From Mesostigma viride (lineage: Eukaryota; Streptophyta; Mesostigmatophyceae; Mesostigmatales; Mesostigmataceae): a stretch of DNA of 64,000 nucleotides. How positions within the stretch are numbered: position 1 is the first letter of the stretch; every line of letters starts with the position of its first letter. A program made the translations under genes and the position numbers. Positions 41,782 to 53,900 of the stretch are shown here, in pieces. The stretch covers positions 1-64,000 of the forward strand of contig RPFO01001888.1 in NCBI GenBank assembly GCA_009746045.1, in the 5' to 3' direction. The notes under the pieces are model-generated. The model saw only the letters and a program-made list of their open reading frames with translations. It did not search any database and was not told where the DNA came from.

Positions 41782-42129
41782 ATGACGATCAAACGCTCCT
41801 CTACGCAATGCAGCCTGGCGGCTGTGCTGAGCCCTGAAAATACGTCTGCAGCTCCAGCTGCAGCTTTGCCGCCTTTGCCCTCCGGCACTGAAGGCAGCGG
41901 TGCCACTAGCCAAGCACTAGTGGTCGCCTCGCCCCCCAGGCTCGCCTCGCAAGCAGCGTCGCCTGAGCCCAAGTGCAGTTTCCCTGCGGAGCCGAGCTGG
42001 GAGGAGCTTGACTTTGACGCCAACCAGCCGGCCGGCTTTTTTGACAAGCTCAACCACGACAAAATCCTGCGCTACGTGTTTTGGGGGTCGCACGGCTCGC
42101 TTATTGAGATGTGCAAGGAGCTCTACTAG
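41782..42129 (+). CDS. Hypothetical protein, 115 aa, single exon
   Basis: ATG at 41782, stop TAG at 42127. The first 70 residues are rich in A, S and P. The last 45 (SWEELDFDANQPAGFFDKLN ... GSLIEMCKELY) are compact, with high third-position GC, and recall an F-box start (L-x-x-D-K-I-L-R-Y-V-F ... C-K-E-L-Y), though too short and diverged to assign. It lies tail-to-tail with the rhomboid gene, 105 bases apart. It may be a genuine small gene or an exon of a longer one. Confidence 0.45.
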   Translation: MTIKRSSTQCSLAAVLSPENTSAAPAAALPPLPSGTEGSGATSQALVVASPPRLASQAASPEPKCSFPAEPSWEELDFDANQPAGFFDKLNHDKILRYVFWGSHGSLIEMCKELY

Positions 42130-42233
42130 AGGCGCCGGGGAGGGCTCCCAGGCATCTCTCACTTGACGCCACTTGCTGCGCACAGCTGCGCGCACCCTTC
42201 ACATTAAGTGAGACAACTATGGTCTTGAGCTCT

Positions 42234-45200
42234 CTATTTTGGGAGCTTTGGGGTGTCATCGTCTGCAGGAAGCCTCGTGAGTAGGTAAATGAGGAAAACT
42301 CCGACCGCCGCCCCGCCTAGGTGCGCAATATGGTTCACGCTCATGCCAGCAATTTTCTTGCCCACAGAAAGTGAGGCAGCTTCCGAAAGCACCTGCATCC
42401 TCGCAACGAGCAGCAGACCCAGAGGGAGGGAGATGTAACCTATGATACATTCGTCAATTGAAATATATGAGTGAGCGATGTAGAATGTGTTTGTGTGTGA
42501 GGTGGGTTTGCGGGCATGGGAGAGGGGGGGAGGAGTTGAAAAGATTACATGGCTCCACGAATTCCCAGGTAGAAATCTTGTAGCCTGAACACATGCCATA
42601 GACCAGCCTGATGTACACACTTGCAAGTACGCTCCAAGAGAGTTGCTATGGCCACATCTATCATTTCAAAAACTATCGCTGGTCAAAAGCACACAGGTCT
42701 GCGGTTACCTGGCTGGTTACCGGGCTGGTTGTCCACGAACGATGATGTTTAGGGTTCAGGGTTTAGAGTGTAGGATTGAGAGTTAGCTCATCTGGTTGGC
42801 TGTTTTAGGGTTAAGGGTTTAGGGTTTAGGGTTCAGGGTTTAGAGTGTAGGATTCAGAGTTGGCTCATCTGGTTGGCTGTTTTAGGGTTTAGGGTTTAGG
42901 GTTTAGGGTTTAGAGTGTAGGATTAAGAGTTAGCTCATCTGGTTGGCAACATTTGCCTTCTGAGCTCCCCTTGTTGAGCATGCTTCTTAATCTCACCTGG
43001 TTGACCACGAACTGGCCAAGTATGGCGACCTCTAGCATGCGCCGCCAGTCCCATCGCATCTGCAAGGGTGTGGCAAATATCAGCCCGCACGGTCACGTGG
43101 CAAGTGATGGGCATGGTGCATCACAACAGCAAAGGATGTGATCCCTTGGGCATGAGGAAGGAAAGACGTTGAGATTTGGACTGTGCACCGCTTGCTTTTT
43201 GCAGAAGCCTGCCCCGATGCTGGCAGGTTTTGCACCCAGCCAAACCGGCGACCGTCCAGGCCCCTTGCAAGCGGTAGAAGCCAGAAATCGTGGTATGCAC
43301 AAACTGTGTTATTCGATGGCTACCGCTACTCGTCACAGCTCCTGGACAGCGGGCAGGCTGGCGCGTGAACAGGTCCCCGCAGGGGGCTATTGGAGATGAA
43401 ACGGAGGGGATTCCAAGAAGTGGTTGTTTATCTTTGATGGTGCAGGGAATGTGGCATAACTAATTGATGTCAATTAGTACCCGTGGCTGGGATGTAACAA
43501 AACTAGGATATCTGGGCTGCCATGAGAGCAATGCGTGATGTACGCATACATACCTAGAGCAAGGCATACACACACATAAAAATCATGATCGCCAAACGCT
43601 GCTTGTGTCTGCATTCGCTGGGTGGTCCGTTATGCCACTATGTCAGCTACAACCATGGACACAGATATAGATGGACACAGATACAAATGGACACAGATAT
43701 AGATGGACACATATATAGATGGACACATATATAGATGGACACAGATATAGATGGACACAGATATAGATGGACACAGATATAGATGGACACAGATATAGAT
43801 GGGTACAGATATAGGCTTTAACTCCAGCACGGGCCCTCCGATGAAAAAGATATGCCATGGACAGCCACACAACTTCACATTGAGTTGCAGATAGCTACGC
43901 TTGCCGGAAAAAGAAAACGTTGGAAAGCTACATGCCATAGCGTTATTTTCGACAGGCTGTGCAATTCAAAGACCTTGCACTGATTGTGCAGAGCCACAAC
44001 CACTGTAAGTACAAAAAGATGCCATGTGTGACCCACCTTGACATGGCCAAGCTCAAGCCAATAGTTTGGTTCATGCTATATAAAAACACGACCGATGGAT
44101 TGCTTCAACCGATGGCGAGACTGATGCACTGCTTCATGCCCCCCTTGGCGATGCCAAGCTCGCATACACACCAATACCAGGCGCAATCTCAACCCGTAGC
44201 CGCTTTTCAAGCGATGCACTCTTTCAAGCCACACCTTGACGAGCACGCTGATGGCGAAGAGCCCAAACACAGCCCCGGACGCGCCCAGGGACGTGACCGC
44301 CGCGCCGTAGGATGTATGTGGCAGAAGTAGATACGAGACGACGCTCGAGCCCAGGCCACAGACCAGGTAGGACGCCAGCACACCAAACATGCCCTCCTCC
44401 TCCTCCACAAGTTTACCTGGGGGGAGGGGGGGGAGGCGATGGGGGGTGGACGGAAGCAGTCGGGGAGCCAGGAACGGGAAGAAACAGCCGAAGGAGGCGG
44501 ATATAACGGGTGAGGCAGACCCTAAACCTTAACAGAACCCTAAATCCTAAATCCTTAACAGAACCACATGGAACCAGGGGGGGGGGGAAGAGGAAGGGGA
44601 GGGACAGGAGGGGGACAACAAGCGAGCGTTTGCGCACCAGCACATGCACACTTGAAAACTTGCGCTAGCACATGGCACTAGCGTAGGCACACTAGCACAC
44701 TGCACACCAGAACACTGCACACCAGCATACGTGCACACCAGCCACATCATTTTCTACTAAATGCTAACACATGGTGCGTGCGTATGCATGCGTGATGCCA
44801 GCTCCTTGCGGAGGCTGGAAAGTCTTCAACCTTGTTCAAAAGAAAGTAACCGAACGATGTTGCCAGGATGCTGGGAGCGTAACAATGCTACAGGACAATA
44901 AGACCGATGCCAGAGGGGAACAGCATAGGCATGGCTACACTCTGGTCACCTGGGCATTGCTAGAAATGCGTGCTCACCACATAGGGTAAATACCAGCAAG
45001 AAGACCGTTTCCGTGGAAAATCGGGACAATGTACACTTAATTTACGTTAGCTTGAATGCACGTGTGAACGACGCACGGAAGATATACCCGCCATCGTGGA
45101 CAGCATGCCCTAAGAACAGAATACCAGCCCACGCACGCTGCTAGAGCAAGTCACTGTACGTACTGTACGAGCGAGAACGCACGGCTGTCGAGTGCTGGCA

Positions 45201-47139
45201 TCCGTAACCCGCAAGAAACAATGGAAATCGTGTGGGCCCGCGTATCGAACACAAGAACCACCCGCAGACTATGTAGAGCAACAAGACTTTGGAGGAGAGT
45301 TGCTAGTAATACAAGACGGCAACCGGCTTCCTCTGAAGAAGTATAGTTCCCCACTAAAGCCACGCACCGAATATGTAGAGCGAGAAGACGTTGGAGGAGA
45401 GGTGCTCCCAGGACGCGTGGCAGAACATGGAGGTGAAGAACTGGAACCACTGGGGGCGCGCGTGGTTCAAATACAGGCCCTGAATGAAGGGCAGCTGATG
45501 TCCGAATGATTCGACAGACCATACCCCCACCACCAAAATGGGAGGCACGTCAAAGGACAGCCAATGCTGAAAACCCATCTAATAAAATGGAAGGCATGCC
45601 ATAGAACAGCCAACGCCCGTAACGCGGCCAATGCAGCGGGAGGCAGCAGAGGGGAGGAAGAAAGGAGTGCCCAGAGGGTGGATGGAAGGCAAACACGCGC
45701 GCAGATGGCTCGCTGCATGCTGGGAGCAGCAGGAGGTCCTGCACAAGCAGGGAAGGGTTGAGGTCCTTCACAAACAGGGACAGTTGGCGAGCCATACATA
45801 GGAGCCAGGCCAGCGGTAAAGAACCAGGTTACGAAAGAGGGCACCAATGAGTCACGTTTCTCCCCCTTAGGAGTTCCCCCTTAAGAGGGCACCGATCAGT
45901 CACCTAATGTAGGTCAGGTGGTGGGGGGGGGGAGAGGGCATTCAATAAGTTTATGGATGCCGACATTCACGGAGTTTAGCCCAAGCCAAATATTGCATGA
46001 CCAGCGAGTTATGGTATCCTGCTGCTACAGTCATTCCCGCGTTAAGTTACGATTCTTAACGTTACGTTCCCGCGTTAAGTTACGACGCCGAAGAGTGGGC
46101 GTCGACCGTAACTTAAGTCTGGGTGCCATCGTAACTTAACGCGGCATTGAGCCAAACTGTAGGCGTCAGGCTACTTTTGGCTGCGGAGGAGACCGTTTTT
46201 GGCCAAGTCTGGACGTCCGGACTCCGGAATAGGGGACCCGCTATGCTGATAGCTAAATGAGACGACTCTATCTAACTATTATTGTGACGTTACAGTTTGT
46301 ATAGGTAGCTGAATAGGCCATGCTGAATGCTGAATGCTGAATGCTGAATGCTGAATGCTGAATGCTGAATGCTGAATGCTGAATGCTGAATGCTGAATGC
46401 TGAATGCTGAATGCTGAATGCTGAATGCTGAATGCTGAATGCTGAATGCTGAATGCTGAATGCTCCACTTATTAATTAGTGGTAATTAGGCCGAGCTCGG
46501 CAGGGAACCCGGAACACAGAACACTGCGCCACAGAGCATAGCTGGCGCCAGGCTACAGCAGGATGAACTGCTCAGCCGGATCTGAACTGAGGTGAACTAG
46601 CAAAGTCGCAGCTGCGCATCCTCGTTATCAGCCTATCACCCAAGCATCCCGCAGCGCCCAGCGTCGCCGGCCGCCGCATCCAGAGATGGTACGAAATCCC
46701 GTACATTGAGAGCCCTTGCTGCTGCAGCTGAATCGGGCTTGACGAGAGCTGTCGAATGCCGTATAGAAGTCCGTCAGAGTATGAGGGGGTTGGCTGCTAG
46801 CCTAATTCTACCGTTAAGTTACGTTCCCGCGTTAAGTTACGACGCCCAGAACTTGGCAGCGATCGTAACTTAACGCGGGAACGACTGTAAATACATGACA
46901 CACATATAAATAGCAGTATCATTATATAATAATTAATATAATATATAGATTAAAATTATTATAATAGTAATATCAGTATAGACGCACATGCAGTATGTGG
47001 TCCAGCGCAAACAGGGCCAGGTTGATGACCAGCAGCAGGAACACGCCGTTGGCCTCCTTCCGTTGCGGCGCAAGCACGTTGCGCCCCGTCATCATGTCCA
47101 GCTTGCCGTTGTCATGGTCGCCGTAGGCATAGCACGCCA
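42234..47139 (-). CDS. Plastid-type rhomboid protease, five C-terminal exons
   Basis: Exons join in phase: 47139-46988 (helix NGVFLLLVINLALFALDHIL), 45479-45368 (FCHASWEHLSSNVFSLYIFG), 44416-44235 (KLVEEEEGMFGVLASYLVCG, then catalytic-serine motif LGASGAVFGLFAISVLVK), 43059-42997 (MRWDWRRMLEVAILGQF) and 42392-42234 (catalytic histidine in VNHIAHLGGAAVGVF, stop). All donors are GT and all acceptors CAG. The order HxxWEHLxxN, GASGA, WDWR-x-L-E-x-ILGQF, NHIAHLxG is that of Arabidopsis RBL10/RBL11, inner-envelope intramembrane serine proteases. The S/H dyad and all core helices are present, so it is probably active. The 5' exon(s) with the transit peptide are not located; they may lie at 47140-47900 or beyond the large array. 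Introns hold telomere-like repeats, minisatellites and a TIR element. Confidence 0.9.
42749..42953. repeat. Interstitial telomere-like repeats (TTTAGGG)
   Basis: Three units of 70-77 bases, each with a run of TTTAGGG/TTCAGGG and the spacer GTTTAGAGTGTAGGATT...GTTAGCTCATCTGGTTGGC. It lies in the rhomboid intron between the last two exons. Single TTTAGGG-like stretches also occur at 1216-1250 and 44517-44555. Confidence 0.85.
43653..43812. repeat. 16-bp minisatellite ATGGACACAGATATAG
   Basis: About ten copies with a few substitutions (CAGATACAA, CATATATAG), in a rhomboid intron. Confidence 0.92.
45220..45302 (-). pseudogene. Relic duplicate of a rhomboid exon
   Basis: The minus strand at 45302-45267 reads CAACTCTCCTCCAAAGTCTT then GTTGCTCTACATAGTC, closely matching the exon sequence CACCTCTCCTCCAACGTCTT, CTCGCTCTACATATTC at 45409-45374. 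The histidine of HLSSN is changed to glutamine, so a transcript using it would lack this conserved residue. Confidence 0.6.
46021..46890. mobile_element. TIR element, TACAGTCATTCCCGCGTTAAG type
   Basis: Left end TACAGTCATTCCCGCGTTAAG and right end GTAACTTAACGCGGGAACGA + CTGTAA are inverted copies. Sub-terminal GTTAAGTTACG motifs recur in both orientations. The right 150 bases (46720-46870) match 56200-56360 in reverse, showing a second family member. The interior contains the TGAATGC array and no transposase. It is inserted in a rhomboid intron. Confidence 0.7.
46319..46465. repeat. (TGAATGC)n, about 20 copies
   Basis: Perfect 7-bp tandem array inside the TIR element above. Confidence 0.97.
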
Positions 47140-47982
47140 CTGCAGATGGGGGGGTTGACAGGCAGGGTGAGCAGAACGAGGTGCCAAGAGTAAGGGCACG
47201 GATAAGCAAGCGTTTTGGTTGTCGCAGGCCGAGCACGCAACAGCAGACGGGGATAGTGATGGGTGTGAGCAGACAAGGAACCCATACTTGGTACAGGGCA
47301 TTGATGAGCACTCTTGCCACGGTACGGTGTAGGCGAGCACGCCTCTGTCACAGTTAACCAGGTGTTCAAAGTACATGATACAATAGGGACCCAGAGTTAA
47401 GGGCGCTCGTAGACGACGATTTCACCGTCGGCCGACCATGCCCCTGCAGCTGGGGGGGATGAACAGGCGTTGATTGACACGGTGATGGGTGTAGCGGGTG
47501 CTGGTTAGCCCCGATGTCGCGGTAAGTGCCCCACTGGCGGCATCTTTAGGCCCCATCGAGATAGCAAATGATGGAGCAAAGAAAGAGGGTCCAATAAGGG
47601 ACCGATTAGGGGGTCGGATAAGGGAATGATGGTAAGCAGCACAAAGATTTCGAGCACGCCACAGGTGGAAATTGATACTGGCAGATTAGGTAGAGCAAGC
47701 GGCTCGAGGATGTGGCCAACAATGGGCCAGGGCGTGCACACACGTGAAGCAAGCCCCTGGGGAGTGGGGCCTGCCATTGCAATGCCCAAGCGGCGGTAAC
47801 CGCTAATCAAGGCTCTTACCTACCCATCATATCCTGGTCCCTATAGCGCAGCCAACCTTGCCCCTGATGTGGCTCCACTGGTGCCTTTAACGCCGTGAAT
47901 CCTTGCCACACCCGGGACAAGCTTGAGGGATGTCGATCCGTGGTTTACCGCACTCACATCTAGGCCAGGCTTGTGAGAAAGG
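47140..47982. other. Upstream rhomboid region with repeated exon-like acceptors
   Basis: Three related minus-strand blocks near 47139, 47250 and 47441 carry a pyrimidine-rich stretch and a CTGCAG or CTGTTG junction followed by G(T/G)GC(G/A)TG(C/G). Only the first continues into a recognisable rhomboid exon. The block at 47441 could supply a very short exon ending GCCGACG|GTGAAA that would splice in phase, but this is weak. Confidence 0.35.
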
Positions 47983-50900
47983 TGCCCGCATGGTCCACAG
48001 TCATGTGCCTGCATGGTCCACAATCATGTGCACGCATGGTCCACAATCGTGTGCACGCATGGTCCACAATCATGTGCCTGCATGGTCCACAATCAAGTGC
48101 ACGCATGGTCCACAATCATGTGCACGCATGGTCCACAACCATGTGCACGCATGGTCCACAACCATGTGCCTGCATGGTCCACAATCATGTGCCCGCATGG
48201 TCCACAATCATGTGCCCGCATGGTCCACAATCATGTGCCCGCATGGTCCACAATCAAGTGCCTGCATGGTCCACAATCATGTGCCTGCATGGTCCACAAC
48301 CATGTGCCTGCATGGTCCACAATCAAGTGCACGCATGGTCCACAATCGTGTGCCTGGATGGTCCACAATCAAGTGCACGCATGGTCCACAATCGTGTGCC
48401 TGCATGGTCCACAATCGTGTGCCTGCATGGTCCACAATCATGTGCACGCATGGTCCTCAATCGTGTGCACGCATGGTCCTCAATCGTGTGCACGCATGGT
48501 CCACAATCATGTGCACGCATGGTCCACAATCGTGTGCACGCATGGTCCACAATCGTGTGCACGCATGGTCCACAATCGTGTGCACGCATGGTCCACAATC
48601 ATGTGCCTGCATGGTCCACAATCATGTGCACGCATGGTCCACAACCATGTGCCTGCATGGTCCACAATCAAGTGCACGCATGGTCCACAATCGTGTGCCT
48701 GGATGGTCCACAATCAAGTGCCTGCATGGTCCACAATCATGTGCCTGCATGGTCCACAACCATGTGCCTGCATGGTCCACAATCAAGTGCACGCATGGTC
48801 CACAATCGTGTGCCTGGATGGTCCACAATCAAGTGCACGCATGGTCCACAATCGTGTGCCTGCATGGTCCACAATCGTGTGCCTGCATGGTCCACAATCA
48901 TGTGCACGCATGGTCCTCAATCGTGTGCACGCATGGTCCTCAATCGTGTGCACGCATGGTCCTCAATCGTGTGCCTGCATGGTCCACAGTCAAGTGCCTG
49001 GATGGTCCACAATCGTGTGCACGCATGGTCCACAATCATGTGCACGCATGGTCCACAATCATGTGCACGCATGGTCCACAATCAAGTGCACGCATGGTCC
49101 ACAATCAAGTGCACGCATGGTCCTCAATCGTGTGCCTGCATGGTCCACAATCATGTGCCTGCATGGTCCACAATCATGTGCACGCATGGTCCACAATCAA
49201 GTGCACGCATGGTCCACAACCATGTGCCTGGATGGTCCACAATCATGTGCCTGGATGGTCCACAACCATGTGCACGCATGGTCCACAATCAAGTGCCTGG
49301 ATGGTCCACAATCATGTGCACGCATGGTCCACAATCAAGTGCCTGGATGGTCCACAATCGTGTGCCCGCATGGTCCACAACCATGTGCACGCATGGTCCA
49401 CAATCATGTGCACGCATGGTCCACAATCATGTGCACGCATGGTCCACAATCAAGTGCACGCATGGTCCACAATCAAGTGCACGCATGGTCCTCAATCGTG
49501 TGCCTGCATGGTCCACAATCATGTGCCTGCATGGTCCACAATCATGTGCACGCATGGTCCACAATCAAGTGCACGCATGGTCCACAACCATGTGCCTGGA
49601 TGGTCCACAATCATGTGCCTGGATGGTCCACAATCAAGTGCACGCATGGTCCACAATCAAGTGCACGCATGGTCCTCAATCGTGTGCCTGCATGGTCCAC
49701 AATCATGTGCCTGCATGGTCCACAATCATGTGCACGCATGGTCCACAATCAAGTGCACGCATGGTCCACAACCATGTGCCTGGATGGTCCACAATCATGT
49801 GCCTGGATGGTCCACAACCATGTGCACGCATGGTCCACAATCAAGTGCCTGGATGGTCCACAATCATGTGCACGCATGGTCCACAATCAAGTGCCTGGAT
49901 GGTCCACAATCGTGTGCCCGCATGGTCCACAACCATGTGCACGCATGGTCCACAATCGTGTGCCCGCATGGTCCACAATCATGTGCCCGCATGGTCCACA
50001 ATCATGTGCACGCATGGTCCACAATCATGTGCACGCATGGTCCACAATCAAGTGCACGCATGGTCCACAATCAAGTGCACGCATGGTCCTCAATCGTGTG
50101 CCTGCATGGTCCACAATCATGTGCCTGCATGGTCCACAATCATGTGCACGCATGGTCCACAATCAAGTGCACGCATGGTCCACAACCATGTGCCTGGATG
50201 GTCCACAATCATGTGCCTGGATGGTCCACAATCATGTGCCTGCATGGTCCACAATCGTGTGCCTGCATGGTCCACAATCAAGTGCACGCATGGTCCACAA
50301 CCATGTGCCTGCATGGTCCACAATCGTGTGCCTGCATGGTCCACAATCATGTGCCCGCATGGTCCACAATCATGTGCCCGCATGGTCCACAACCATGTGC
50401 CTGGATGGTCCACAATCATGTGCCTGGATGGTCCACAATCATGTGCCTGCATGGTCCACAATCGTGTGCCTGCATGGTCCACAATCAAGTGCACGCATGG
50501 TCCACAACCATGTGCCTGCATGGTCCACAATCATGTGCCTGCATGGTCCACAATCAAGTGCACGCATGGTCCACAATCAAGTGCACGCATGGTCCTCAAT
50601 CGTGTGCCTGCATGGTCCACAATCATGTGCCTGCATGGTCCACAATCATGTGCACGCATGGTCCACAATCAAGTGCACGCATGGTCCACAACCATGTGCC
50701 TGGATGGTCCACAATCATGTGCCTGGATGGTCCACAATCATGTGCCTGCATGGTCCACAATCGTGTGCCTGCATGGTCCACAATCAAGTGCACGCATGGT
50801 CCACAACCATGTGCCTGCATGGTCCACAATCGTGTGCCTGCATGGTCCACAATCATGTGCCCGCATGGTCCACAATCATGTGCCTGGATGGTCCACAATC

Positions 50901-53900
50901 ATGTGCCTGCATGGTCCACAATCATGTGCCCGCATGGTCCACAATCATGTGCCTGGATGGTCCACAATCGTGTGCACGCATGGTCCACAATCGTGTGCCT
51001 GCATGGTCCACAATCATGTGCACGCATGGTCCACAATCAAGTGCACGCATGGTCCTCAATCGTGTGCCTGCATGGTCCACAATCATGTGCCCGCATGGTC
51101 CACAACCATGTGCCTGCATGGTCCACAATCAAGTGCACGCATGGTCCTCAATCGTGTGCCTGCATGGTCCACAATCGTGTGCCTGGATGGTCCACAATCA
51201 TGTGCCCGCATGGTCCACAACCATGTGCCTGCATGGTCCACAATCAAGTGCACGCATGGTCCTCAATCGTGTGCCTGCATGGTCCACAATCGTGTGCCTG
51301 CATGGTCCACAATCATGTGCCCGCATGGTCCACAACCATGTGCCTGCATGGTCCACAATCAAGTGCACGCATGGTCCACAATCGTGTGCCTGGATGGTCC
51401 ACAATCATGTGCCTGCATGGTCCACAATCATGTGCCTGCATGGTCCACAATCATGTGCACGCATGGTCCACAATCATGTGCCCGCATGGTCCACAATCAT
51501 GTGCCTGCATGGTCCACAGTCGTGTGCACGCATGGTCCACAACCATGTGCACGCATGGTCCACAATCAAGTGCACGCATGGTCCTCAATCGTGTGCCTGC
51601 ATGGTCCACAATCATGTGCCTGGATGGTCCACAATCATGTGCCCGCATGGTCCACAACCATGTGCCTGCATGGTCCACAATCAAGTGCACGCATGGTCCA
51701 CAATCAAGTGCACGCATGGTCCACAATCATGTGCCTGGATGGTCCACAATCATGTGCACGCATGGTCCACAATCAAGTGCACGCATGGTCCACAATCATG
51801 TGCACGCATGGTCCACAATCATGTGCCTGGATGGTCCACAATCATGTGCACGCATGGTCCACAATCATGTGCACGCATGGTCCACAACCATGTGCACGCA
51901 TGGTCCACAATCATGTGCCCGCATGGTCCACAATCATGTGCACGCATGGTCCACAATCAAGTGCCTGCATGGTCCACAATCATGTGCCCGCATGGTCCAC
52001 AATCATGTGCCTGCATGGTCCACAGTCGTGTGCACGCATGGTCCACAATCATGTGCACGCATGGTCCACAATCATGTGCCTGGATGGTCCACAATCATGT
52101 GCACGCATGGTCCACAATCATGTGCACGCATGGTCCACAATCATGTGCCCGCATGGTCCACAATCATGTGCCTGCATGGTCCACAGTCGTGTGCACGCAT
52201 GGTCCACAATCATGTGCACGCATGGTCCACAATCATGTGCCTGGATGGTCCACAATCATGTGCCCGCATGGTCCACAATCATGTGCCTGGATGGTCCACA
52301 ATCATGTGCCTGGATGGTCCACAATCATGTGCACGCATGGTCCACAATCGTGTGCACGCATGGTCCACAATCGTGTGCCTGCATGGTCCACAATCATGTG
52401 CCTGCATGGTCCACAATCATGTGCCTGCATGGTCCACAATCATGTGCCTGCATGGTCCACAATCATGTGCCTGCATGGTCCACAATCATGTGCAGGCATG
52501 GTCCACAATCATGTGCCTGCATGGTCCACAATCATGTGCACGCATGGTCCACAATCATGTGCCTGCATGGTCCACAATCATGTGCCTGCATGGTCCACAA
52601 TCATGTGCACGCATGGTCCACAACCATGTGCCCGCATGGTCCACAACCATGTGCACGCATGGTCCACAATCATGTGCCTGGATGGTCCACAATCATGTGC
52701 ACGCATGGTCCACAACCATGTGCACGCATGGTCCACAATCAAGTGCCTGCATGGTCCACAATCATGTGCCTGCATGGTCCACAATCATGTGCACGCATGG
52801 TCCACAACCATGTGCACGCATGGTCCACAGTCGTGTGCACGCATGGTCCACAACCATGTGCACGCATGGTCCACAGTCATGTGCCTGCATGGTCCACAAT
52901 CATGTGCACGCATGGTCCACAATCGTGTGCCCGCATGGTCCACAATCATGTGCACGCATGGTCCACAACCATGTGCACGCATGGTCCACAATCATGTGCC
53001 TGCATGGTCCACAGTCGTGTGCACGCATGGTCCACAACCATGTGCACGCATGGTCCACAATCAAGTGCACGCATGGTCCACAATCATGTGCCTGCATGGT
53101 CCACAATCATGTGCACGCATGGTCCACAATCATGTGCCCGCATGGTCCACAATCATGTGCCCGCATGGTCCACAATCGTGTGCACGCATGGTCCACAGTC
53201 ATGTGCCTGCATGGTCCACAATCATGTGCACGCATGGTCCACAATCGTGTGCCCGCATGGTCCACAATCATGTGCACGCATGGTCCACAATCGTGTGCCT
53301 GCATGGTCCACAATCATGTGCCCGCATGGTCCACAATCGTGTGCACGCATGGTCCACAGTCATGTGCCTGCATGGTCCACAATCATGTGCCCGCATGGTC
53401 CACAATCATGTGCCCGCATGGTCCACAATCGTGTGCACGCATGGTCCACAATCGTGTGCCTGCATGGTCCACAACCATGTGCACGCATGGTCCACAATCA
53501 TGTGCCTGCATGGTCCACAGTCGTGTGCACGCATGGTCCACAACCATGTGCCTGCATGGTCCACAATCGTGTGCACGCATGGTCCACAACCATGTGCACG
53601 CATGGTCCACAATCGTGTGCCCGCATGGTCCACAATCATGTGCACGCATGGTCCACAATCATGTGCACGCATGGTCCACAGTCGTGTGCCTGCATGGTCC
53701 ACAATCGTGTGCACGCATGGTCCACAGTCATGTGCCCGCATGGTCCACAATCATGTGCCTGCATGGTCCACAATCATGTGCACGCATGGTCCACAATCGT
53801 GTGCCCGCATGGTCCACAATCATGTGCCTGCATGGTCCACAATCATGTGCCTGCATGGTCCACAATCATGTGCCTGCATGGTCCACAGTCGTGTGCACGC

